Shown piece after piece: positions 1-5,119 of a stretch of 7,596 nucleotides of DNA. A program made the translations under genes and the position numbers. The notes below the pieces were generated by a model. The model was not told where the DNA came from. It ran no database searches and saw nothing but the letters and a program-made list of their open reading frames with translations. Position 1 is the stretch's first letter. Every line of letters starts with the position of its first letter. The stretch is from an uncultured Veillonella sp. (GTDB lineage Bacteria > Bacillota > Negativicutes > Veillonellales > Veillonellaceae): contig NZ_CAKPTN010000080.1 of NCBI RefSeq assembly GCF_934190855.1, positions 1 through 7,596 of the forward strand. The letters are read 5' to 3'.

Positions 1-154
1 CAGTCATGCCATTTCTAGCTTCTTCTATTTTTGGTCCTAATTTACCTTGATCAGGTACAACAGGATTAGCAAGGGCCATAGGAATCCATGGTGCAGAGTT
101 AGTCGCTAACAACGCAGCGAAGATAGCCATTGCCGTCTGCTTTCTTATATTCAT
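1..154 (-). CDS. TpsA-type two-partner secretion exoprotein, N-terminal fragment (signal peptide and start of TPS domain)
   Basis: This is the first 51 codons of a gene that leaves the window at its 3' side. The start is an ATG at 154-152 with AGGAG about 6-8 bases upstream (AGAAAAGGAGAGTAATATG). The protein opens with a basic n-region (MNIRKQ), then a hydrophobic core and an ALA-type signal peptidase I site near residue 29. The mature start, NPVVPDQGK, followed by a short polar stretch ending in NGMT, resembles the beginning of filamentous-haemagglutinin/TPS secretion domains. Identity is inferred mostly from position, 66 bases downstream of a clear TpsB gene, because TpsB-TpsA operons are the usual arrangement. 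The protein would cross the inner membrane by Sec and the outer membrane through TpsB. The 66-base gap holds a small CCAT-GTA-ATGG stem-loop around 188-198 but no convincing terminator, so co-transcription with tpsB is likely. Whether it is an adhesin, haemolysin, haemophore or CdiA-like toxin cannot be seen here. Confidence 0.8.
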   Translation of the reverse strand, partial: MNIRKQTAMAIFAALLATNSAPWIPMALANPVVPDQGKLGPKIEEARNGMT

Positions 155-220
155 ATTACTCTCCTTTTCTAGTACATATCATTCACCATGTAATGGAATA
201 GTTGCACTAGATTACAACAC

Positions 221-1918
221 TTAAAACTGATAACTGCCTCTAAAGGCCCACACACGCGTATCTGTATCAAAACCTTCTGGTTTCTTAATTGGTGTTCCTA
301 ATGATACATCATAGTTTACATCGTCACCAACCATACCACGTACACCAACCACACCACCAATTAAGGTATTACCTAATTGAGTTTCTGTAGATGGCCCCCA
401 TACATGTCCAATATCTATCCCTACATATGGAGTAATTTGTTGTTTTCTAAATGGTAATGCCCATTCATTTTGTACATAATAGCCAGAGTCGCCTCTTAAG
501 GTTTCTTCTCCACTAAAACCCCGTACAGAATAACGCCCACCAATACTAAATTGATCGGTTCCGAATAGACGTTGATCTGTGAACTGGCTTCTAAAACGCA
601 TCGTATATGTACCTTGCTTATGGCCCATACGAACACCAGTTTGAATTTGACCTTCTACGCCCGCCATTTTATATAGTGTAGTAGGATTATCTGACAAGCC
701 TTCCCAACTCCGTACTTGAGCACCCAATCCATTAATACCTTGTCGATAAAATAGATATACATCAGATACAGTATTGCCACTATATTGACGATGAGATAAA
801 CCAACTTCAACAGCTGTCGTATGTTGCTCTTGTACACCAAGCTCTACATCATCTAAATAATTGTGGCGTTCTTTATGAATAACTTTAGCCACAGCCGAAG
901 TCTTAGAGTGACTTGTTCTATTTAATACTTGCTCTACTGCAAATTCTGTACCTTGCGTAGTACCAGAAGAGCGAAACGCATTTGGCATGAATACTAATTG
1001 ATTATAGCTATACTTATATGTCGAAAGACGATATGTACGGTTCCCATCAGGAACTGAATAGCTAACCGCATATTGTTTTGATCCATGACCATCATCATGA
1101 TGACTTATATCTTTTGTAAAGCTAGTGGTTAGTACATCATTTAATCCTGCCAATTGACTGAAAGATAGATATACTGTCCCTTGATATGTTCCTGTTGATT
1201 TATTTCCAGAATTATCTAGCATCAAAGATCCGTGTACAAAGCCTTTTTGCTCAACGGTAAGCTTAACAATAGAATGTAACGGTTTTGTCCCTGGCTCTAT
1301 GGTCATTTTAATATCTTGTCCAGGTACATTACGCATTTGGTCAATCCCTTGCTCTAGTGCTTGACGTCGTAATACGTAACCCGGTCTTACAGGAAAGGCA
1401 CTACGCCAATTGGTACGTGCTTTAGGATTTGTAAGAACAATATCCTCTACATAGCCAGGCATAATCTCAAAAGTGAGTGTACCAGATTGTAAATCTTGAT
1501 TTGGCACAACTACTTGACTCGTAATGTACCCATCAGATAACAGTTGCTCTTGTAATTCCTTTTGTAAAAACTGAATACCCTCTGTTCCAATGCGATTATG
1601 GTTATATACCTGCAATCGATTTTTATATTTTTGAAGTACTGGTTCTGAGGAGGTTACTACAATATGCTCTATTGCAAATGATGTACTTTCCTTAGGTAAT
1701 GACTTCATTGGTGCTTTATCTAAACCTGTATAAGCAGATTTTGAACGCGACAAAGCGGCCCCAGTCATTGGTGCTTCTGCACGTTGGCGTAATGAAGCAT
1801 CGGCTCGGGCCGCTTCTTGTTGTATAAATGGGTTTGAAACTTCTGCCGCAAAACTAGGCATCGTACCGAATGTGGTCAGCAAGCCAACACAACCTGCTGC
1901 AATACATACAACTCTCAT
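221..1918 (-). CDS. TpsB family outer-membrane transporter (FhaC/ShlB/HecB-type, POTRA plus Omp85-like barrel)
   Basis: A 565-residue protein, the usual length for TpsB transporters, which export a partner TpsA protein across the outer membrane. Residues 1-25 form a Sec signal peptide ending near SFAA. A helical linker (about 28-60) follows, then a POTRA_2-type domain (about 80-160, ending in the characteristic TLTFEIMPGYVEDI region). A second POTRA-like region (about 161-225) has the typical RPGYVLRRQALEQGIDQMRN and IEPG pattern. From residue 229 (GSLMLDNSGN) to the end is a 16-strand-type barrel. It contains the VRGF motif at 465-468, the conserved tip of the loop 6 hairpin, and it ends in phenylalanine (GSYQF), as outer-membrane barrels do. 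The ATG at 1918 is preceded by AAAGGAGAGG. A promoter lies just upstream and tpsA follows 66 bases downstream. No truncation or missing motif is visible. The substrate class cannot be told from TpsB alone. Confidence 0.96.
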   Translation of the reverse strand: MRVVCIAAGCVGLLTTFGTMPSFAAEVSNPFIQQEAARADASLRQRAEAPMTGAALSRSKSAYTGLDKAPMKSLPKESTSFAIEHIVVTSSEPVLQKYKNRLQVYNHNRIGTEGIQFLQKELQEQLLSDGYITSQVVVPNQDLQSGTLTFEIMPGYVEDIVLTNPKARTNWRSAFPVRPGYVLRRQALEQGIDQMRNVPGQDIKMTIEPGTKPLHSIVKLTVEQKGFVHGSLMLDNSGNKSTGTYQGTVYLSFSQLAGLNDVLTTSFTKDISHHDDGHGSKQYAVSYSVPDGNRTYRLSTYKYSYNQLVFMPNAFRSSGTTQGTEFAVEQVLNRTSHSKTSAVAKVIHKERHNYLDDVELGVQEQHTTAVEVGLSHRQYSGNTVSDVYLFYRQGINGLGAQVRSWEGLSDNPTTLYKMAGVEGQIQTGVRMGHKQGTYTMRFRSQFTDQRLFGTDQFSIGGRYSVRGFSGEETLRGDSGYYVQNEWALPFRKQQITPYVGIDIGHVWGPSTETQLGNTLIGGVVGVRGMVGDDVNYDVSLGTPIKKPEGFDTDTRVWAFRGSYQF

Positions 1919-1946
1919 TAATTCCTCTCCTTTCGTTATAAGGTAA

Positions 1947-1976
1947 ATTATATATTAAATTATCTTTTTTTTGCAA
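1947..1976 (-). promoter_or_regulatory. Sigma-70-type promoter for tpsBA
   Basis: Read on the minus strand there is TTGCAA (1976-1971), an 18-base spacer, then a perfect TATAAT (1952-1947). This would start transcription near 1940 and leave a leader of about 20 bases that holds the AAAGGAGAGG ribosome site of tpsB. The sequence around the -10 box, TTTAATATATAATT, is identical to that of the small-protein cassette promoter. The region is AT-rich, so a chance TATAAT is possible, but box, spacer and distance to the gene all fit. Confidence 0.6.
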
Positions 1977-2169
1977 CAAAATGTTAAATATTTTAATATT
2001 TTATTTATACTTGAAGCATTCTAATATTATTAAAGAATTATAATACTATTTAGAAGAAGAGATACTCCATTTGGACTCCAGATTTTACGCTTCCACAATA
2101 TTTCAAGTTTAAAAGTAAATATAGAGACGTTGATAATAAATCCTATACAAAGCTAATAAATCAAAACTC
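1977..2169. other. AT-rich intergenic region upstream of tpsB, no gene seen
   Basis: Together with the promoter and the cassette terminator this fills the roughly 310 bases between tpsB and the last small gene. I see no start codon with a ribosome site and no RNA gene. It holds an imperfect dyad at 2019-2055, with arms resembling TTCTAATATTAT and ATAATACTA..TAGAA. It also holds A/T runs such as AATATTAAAA (1991-2000), which could bind a regulator or bend DNA upstream of the tpsB promoter. A minus-strand open stretch of 30 codons at 2050-2142 has no usable start and is not called. Confidence 0.5.
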
Positions 2170-2212
2170 AAAAAAAATTCCAAGTCCTAACTACATTGTT
2201 AGAACTTGGAAT
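2170..2212 (-). terminator. Intrinsic terminator ending the four-gene small membrane protein cassette
   Basis: A 15-base-pair stem (arms 2177-2191 and 2198-2212) with a 6-base loop lies 17 bases past the stop of the last cassette gene. On the minus strand all 15 pairs form, one as a G-U wobble, and the stem is followed by a run of seven T residues (2176-2170). The wobble pairs only on the minus strand (it would be C-A on the plus strand), and the T run is also on the minus side. It therefore insulates the cassette from tpsB. Confidence 0.88.
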
Positions 2213-2229
2213 CTTTTATTATACTGCTA

Positions 2230-2724
2230 TTAAAAAGAAATTCGGCTACCTTGTGATTTAAACCTTCCAGACGCTTCTGATAATTTCTTATATATATCAA
2301 ATGTTTCAGATGGACCTAAACTTTCAATCGGTTGTAATATCATATTATCACCGTAATACCGTTGTTGTAATCTAGTAAAATTATTTATAGTTTCAACATC
2401 TTCTGGATTTAAATAATATACAATAATTGTATTGCTCTCTTGATTGATAATAACATAGACATCATCATTCATCGCATAAATTTTATCATTAATAATATCC
2501 ATCGAAATACCTTTATTAATGAGATATACACTGTAGGCCTTATCAAAAATTGTATTGTATCTACTATCAACTACATACCGATACTGTAAATCATGATATA
2601 ACCAACCCCCACCTATAAAGAGAAATAGACCAAATATACCTACCAATATCGTGGATAACTGCAGTAGACTCTTTAAAAAATCTATTATTTTATTCATATT
2701 TATATAATTGTAATATTTCTCCAT
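2230..2724 (-). CDS. Small single-TM protein of unknown function (cassette gene 4)
   Basis: I do not recognise this family. With the ATG at 2724 it has 164 residues: a short Tyr/Asn/Lys-rich cytoplasmic N-terminus, one hydrophobic helix (about residues 21-43, containing VGIFGLFLFIGGGWL), and an acidic/polar domain of about 115 residues. That domain is rich in Ile, Tyr and Asn, as in DDVYVIINQESNTIIVYY. The tail is basic (GRFKSQGSRISF). The basic N-terminus suggests the domain faces outside the cytoplasm. The start is uncertain. A GTG at 2745 would give 171 residues and an ATG at 2697 would give 155; none has a good Shine-Dalgarno. I prefer 2724 for its weak GTGAG just upstream. The frame stays open back to the stop of cassette gene 3 and is the same frame, so coupling or readthrough is possible. 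The gene is very AT-rich compared with the heme genes, and the cassette terminator follows 17 bases after its stop. Confidence 0.75.
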   Translation of the reverse strand: MEKYYNYINMNKIIDFLKSLLQLSTILVGIFGLFLFIGGGWLYHDLQYRYVVDSRYNTIFDKAYSVYLINKGISMDIINDKIYAMNDDVYVIINQESNTIIVYYLNPEDVETINNFTRLQQRYYGDNMILQPIESLGPSETFDIYKKLSEASGRFKSQGSRISF

Positions 2725-2775
2725 AAGCTCACTATAATATAACACCCTACAAAAGCTTTTATCCCTAATAATGAA

Positions 2776-3207
2776 TTATAAATGCAATATTTCTAACCAA
2801 TTATTACGTGCTAAAACTACATTATATCCATCATTTTTTGGATTCTTTGTTACGTAAACTCTATATAATTGATTTTCATATACAAACCAATTTTTATTTT
2901 GCTCAACAAGCTCCCAGTTTCCACTTAAGGGTTTTATGGATTTTATATCCATATGTTGTGAATCTTGCTTTATATTAATTGATCGACCTATAGATAAAAG
3001 ATTTCTTCTATTAAAATCATAAGGCTCTCCATCAATTATATAGTGTTCTCGCGGAAAAGCTGTATTTAAAGCTTGTGTCAGTTCCATTCTAGATTGCTCA
3101 ATAGTATCATTAAACAAAAACCTATAGCCTAATCCACAAATTAGCCATACGAAAAAACAGCCTAAAAATAAATACCAAAGAATAGAATAAATTGTTTTAA
3201 ATTTCAT
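2776..3207 (-). CDS. Small single-TM protein of unknown function (cassette gene 3, likely paralogue of gene 1)
   Basis: A 143-residue protein of no family I recognise. The N-terminus MKFKTIYS is basic and runs into one membrane helix (about 6-28, WYLFLGCFFVWLICGLGY). By the positive-inside rule, residues 30-143 would lie outside the cytoplasm, either periplasmic or facing the envelope. The C-terminal part (about 83-136) has the pattern D-I-K-x-I-x-P-L, SGNWE, NKNW, Y-x-V-Y-V-T-K, then N-V-V-L-A-R-N-N. It can be laid alongside residues 88-142 of cassette gene 1, which suggests descent from a common small domain. The start ATG at 3207 has a GAGGGGG ribosome site about 6 bases upstream. It lies 58 bases after gene 2 and is followed by gene 4 in the same frame. 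It has no lipobox: Cys17 and Cys24 lie inside the helix. Confidence 0.82.
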   Translation of the reverse strand: MKFKTIYSILWYLFLGCFFVWLICGLGYRFLFNDTIEQSRMELTQALNTAFPREHYIIDGEPYDFNRRNLLSIGRSINIKQDSQHMDIKSIKPLSGNWELVEQNKNWFVYENQLYRVYVTKNPKNDGYNVVLARNNWLEILHL

Positions 3208-3265
3208 CGCTAACCCCCTCTATATTGCCTATATACTAGATCTATCGAGCAGAGCAGCTAGAGAA

Positions 3266-3754
3266 TTAAAGATATTCCCAGTTACCACTTTCAATTAAAC
3301 GCCGATATCTTATAGGAACATTCTCGTAATTATCTATTATCTTTATTCTGCCAATAAAATCATCATATTGTTTTTCATCCATATCAAATTTAAGATTTAC
3401 AAATATATAGTGATCTAAATATCCATCATAAATAATATATTTTTGTTGAATATGATCAACTTGACCAATAAAAATTTGATGTTTATAAATTGATTTGTAT
3501 ATATGATAATTATCTAATTCTAAGGAGTTTATTAATTTATATGACTTTATACCAGATCCAATTCTAATCATTTGTCTATAATCATACAATACGCCTTCAT
3601 TATTTAACTGAATTAAATAATCTGGCTTTATACCAACCACACTTCCTAATTCGGCATGAAAAAACCAGGAATTCACTAGAAAATAGATACCAATTAAAAA
3701 CAGCGAAAAAACATTTCCTAATATGCTAATTATTAGCAATCGCTTTTTCCACAT
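3266..3754 (-). CDS. Small single-TM protein of unknown function (cassette gene 2)
   Basis: A 162-residue protein I cannot assign. MWKKRLL gives a strongly basic cytoplasmic end, followed by one long hydrophobic helix (about 6-30), so the rest is predicted to be outside the cytoplasm. The remaining 130 residues are rich in Tyr, Ile and Asp, with short beta-like stretches (HQIFIGQV, KYIIYDGY, DHYIFVNLKF), and suggest a compact alpha/beta domain. The protein ends in SGNWEYL, and the SGNWE string also occurs at residues 95-99 of gene 3. The ATG at 3754 has AGAGG upstream with an 11-base spacer, a moderate ribosome site. It sits 83 bases after gene 1 and 58 bases before gene 3, with no terminator between them, consistent with one transcript. 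Base composition is strongly AT-rich. Confidence 0.82.
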   Translation of the reverse strand: MWKKRLLIISILGNVFSLFLIGIYFLVNSWFFHAELGSVVGIKPDYLIQLNNEGVLYDYRQMIRIGSGIKSYKLINSLELDNYHIYKSIYKHQIFIGQVDHIQQKYIIYDGYLDHYIFVNLKFDMDEKQYDDFIGRIKIIDNYENVPIRYRRLIESGNWEYL

Positions 3755-3837
3755 CAGCTAATCAACCTCTACTTTCATTCGGAATTCTACATATATATTA
3801 ATTATTACGCTATCAGAACTTTGCAGCCTATACTAAA

Positions 3838-4266
3838 TCAATTCCTTCTTTGTAATATTAAAGTCACTTTATCAGAGCCTCGTTCTTTAAATAGTTCGAG
3901 ATAAATATTAGTATCATAATCATGTCCAACAATACGATTCTTGTTAATCTCATTCCAGCCTATATTTTGTTTTGAAAGTATTCCTTTAACATCATCAATT
4001 GTAACTGAGTCATACGTAATTTCAAGATTATTATTTTGATAGGCTCTACCAGACGCATAGTATTCTTCACTTACTTTGTTAACAGATATATCTTCTAGTT
4101 TTTGCTCGTATAATTGAAGGCTTTGCATTTGCTCCGGCCTTTTAATATATGCATTTAAAGACATAGCTCCCATTAATAAAAACCAAAACAAAGCAAAACC
4201 AATATAAAATTTAACCGTAAAAGGGATTCGATCTAATATAGATTTTACACCGCTCCATACTTTCAT
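3838..4266 (-). CDS. Small single-TM protein of unknown function (cassette gene 1)
   Basis: A 142-residue protein with no family I recognise. Residues 1-17 are basic and amphipathic (MKVWSGVKSILDRIPF), 18-39 form one membrane helix, and KRPEQ follows. A charged, possibly helical stalk (about 43-70, EQMQSLQLYEQKLEDISVNK) leads to a small C-terminal domain. Its end (about 88-142) carries D-D-V-K-G-I-L, a Trp, NKN, an acidic Tyr-rich patch, and the closing V-T-L-I-L-Q-R-R-N. The same order of features is seen in gene 3. The ATG at 4266 has a clear AGGAG ribosome site (ATAGGAGACATTATG). It is the first gene after a TATAAT promoter, so it probably leads a four-gene operon. Alternatives are an immunity protein, a TPS accessory factor or an envelope-stress small protein; the sequence does not separate these. 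Confidence 0.84.
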   Translation of the reverse strand: MKVWSGVKSILDRIPFTVKFYIGFALFWFLLMGAMSLNAYIKRPEQMQSLQLYEQKLEDISVNKVSEEYYASGRAYQNNNLEITYDSVTIDDVKGILSKQNIGWNEINKNRIVGHDYDTNIYLELFKERGSDKVTLILQRRN

Positions 4267-4314
4267 AATGTCTCCTATATGATCAGTTAATATTCAATTC
4301 ACTTCTATATTTCA

Positions 4315-4344
4315 ATTATATATTAAACCAACTTATATCACCAA
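4315..4344 (-). promoter_or_regulatory. Sigma-70-type promoter for the small membrane protein cassette
   Basis: On the minus strand TTGGTG (4344-4339) is followed by an 18-base spacer and a perfect TATAAT (4320-4315). The start point would be near 4308, giving a leader of about 40 bases before the ATG at 4266, with a TGATCA palindrome and the AGGAG site in it. The 14 bases TTTAATATATAATT around the -10 box are the same as at the tpsB promoter, with the same 18-base spacer. The -35 box is a weak match. Confidence 0.55.
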
Positions 4345-4441
4345 CGGACATTTTAATATTGTTATCTTTTATTTATTTTTATAGTTAGCCTTAACAAATA
4401 ATGCCAAAGTGTTAGTACAGGCATTTATACTATAGTAATAC
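4345..4441. other. AT-rich intergenic stretch between cassette promoter and regulator hairpin
   Basis: With the cassette leader and promoter on one side and the long hairpin on the other, this fills the roughly 300 bases between the regulator gene and cassette gene 1. I see no gene in it. It contains a weak 6-base-pair inverted repeat (AATGCC 4400-4405, GGCATT 4420-4425). It also holds a perfect 10-base palindrome, TACTATAGTA (4428-4437), which touches the hairpin. A plus-strand TATACT at 4426 could act as a -10 box, but no good -35 box accompanies it. Confidence 0.45.
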
Positions 4442-4504
4442 AAAAGCACCATCTACCTAGGTCCGACTTATATGTCGTTTCCCATTAAGATAGATGGTGC
4501 TTTT
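4442..4504 (-). terminator. Long hairpin downstream of the XRE regulator gene, probable terminator
   Basis: Arms at 4442-4458 and 4488-4504 pair over 17 positions. The single mismatch becomes a G-U wobble only when the minus strand is transcribed, which argues that the structure is selected on that strand. The 29-base loop holds a smaller CGAC/GTCG stem. It lies 63 bases past the stop of the regulator gene and ends in only four T residues in either direction. It could therefore be a modest, possibly two-way terminator or a stable RNA 3' end. It is longer than a standard terminator. Confidence 0.65.
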
Positions 4505-4567
4505 ATGATTGTTCTAATTAAATTGTTCAAATAAACATGTTCCACTCACATACAATATAATATAGCA

Positions 4568-5029
4568 CTATTTTATATTTCGTCGTGCTGCCAGACTGCC
4601 AGCGCTGCTAGCTAGGCCAGCCCGATTGATATGTGGGTTCCCATGTTTGTACGTTTTTGGTTTGCTACTTTTATCTTCTACCTTTGATTTCTCAAATTTA
4701 GTAAATAGATTATCTAGCTCGCGCAAGAGCTCACGTTTTTGTGAGTCTTTCAGCTCAAATACTTCACCTTTATAGGCGATGTATTTATTTTTGAGTACAG
4801 GACTGAGATCATAGATGGGCTCGTGTTGTTCTCCATTTACATCTAGCAGCTCATCCAAGGTCAATCCATAATAGCGAGACAGGGCACAGAGTGTATCTAA
4901 ATCTGGTTCGCGATACCCTGTTTCGTAGTTTGAAAGCGCCGCATTACTGATACCTACGGCCTTTGCTACTTCGATTTGGCTTTTGCCCATGCGCACGCGA
5001 GCACGCTTTAAGTTCTTATAAAACTGCAT
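4568..5029 (-). CDS. XRE/Cro-family helix-turn-helix transcriptional regulator
   Basis: A 153-residue DNA-binding regulator from the preferred ATG at 5029. That start is chosen because AGGTG lies 6 bases before it; in-frame GTG (5038) and ATG (5035) overlap this ribosome site. Residues 7-61 are a classic HTH_3 domain: KSQIEVAKAVGIS is the first helix pair, NAALSNYETG the recognition helix, then REPDLDTLCALSRYYGLTLDELL. A linker follows, then a charged helix (about 93-115, DSQKRELLRELDNLFTKFEK) that may mediate dimerisation. The tail is basic and Ala/Ser/Gly-rich, ending in ARRNIK, and is encoded by a short GC-rich repetitive patch (CTGCCAG twice near 4585-4600). It has no sensor or peptidase domain. 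It lies 62 bases after hemL and may be partly co-transcribed with it. Targets are unknown; its own upstream region and the neighbouring cassette or TPS genes are candidates by position only. Confidence 0.9.
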   Translation of the reverse strand: MQFYKNLKRARVRMGKSQIEVAKAVGISNAALSNYETGYREPDLDTLCALSRYYGLTLDELLDVNGEQHEPIYDLSPVLKNKYIAYKGEVFELKDSQKRELLRELDNLFTKFEKSKVEDKSSKPKTYKHGNPHINRAGLASSAGSLAARRNIK

Positions 5030-5045
5030 GTTCATCACCTACATC

Positions 5046-5109
5046 GATACATAAACAACTACAAACTATATATTTTTACAATAATGTATCACTAATTTTT
5101 TAATGTATC
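5046..5109. promoter_or_regulatory. Possible operator: three GATACAT motifs upstream of the XRE gene
   Basis: GATACAT reads on the plus strand at 5046-5052 and on the minus strand at 5084-5090 and 5103-5109. The first two form a perfect 7-base inverted repeat spanning the whole hemL-regulator gap, the place where an autoregulating XRE protein would bind. Two of the three copies belong to the hemL 3'-end tandem duplication, so their number may reflect duplication rather than selection. I found no convincing -35/-10 pair in the gap. Confidence 0.3.
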
Positions 5110-5119
5110 ACCAATTTTT
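5082..5119. repeat. 19-base tandem duplication at the 3' end of hemL
   Basis: Two adjacent 19-base units (5082-5100 and 5101-5119, TAATGTATCACTAATTTTT on the plus strand) differ at one position. The unit nearer the gene interior encodes the IGDTL end of HemL. The second unit is read in a shifted frame and supplies the last two residues (KN) and a double stop, TAG TGA. Because 19 is not a multiple of three, the duplication changed the C-terminus. Confidence 0.85.

Noticed and set aside
655..840. Minus-strand open frame of 61 codons inside tpsB
   Set aside because: It lies entirely within the well-supported tpsB reading frame, has no family resemblance and is a shadow frame.
1889..1918. Possible lipobox (AAGC at residues 7-10) in the TpsB signal peptide
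   Set aside because: The cysteine comes too early, with the hydrophobic core continuing after it, and TpsB proteins are normally processed by signal peptidase I near SFAA.
2050..2142. Minus-strand open stretch of 30 codons between the cassette terminator and tpsB
   Set aside because: It begins directly after a stop codon, its only ATG is six codons from the end, and no ribosome site is present. It could be a decayed gene end but cannot be supported.
2751..2760. AAAAGCTTTT palindrome between cassette genes 3 and 4
   Set aside because: A 10-base palindrome alone is expected by chance in AT-rich DNA and lacks a T tract or loop for a terminator.
4426..4504. Plus-strand small RNA starting near 4438 and consisting of the long hairpin
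   Set aside because: TATACT at 4426 is a fair -10 box, but there is no matching -35 box, and the wobble pair favours function on the minus strand.
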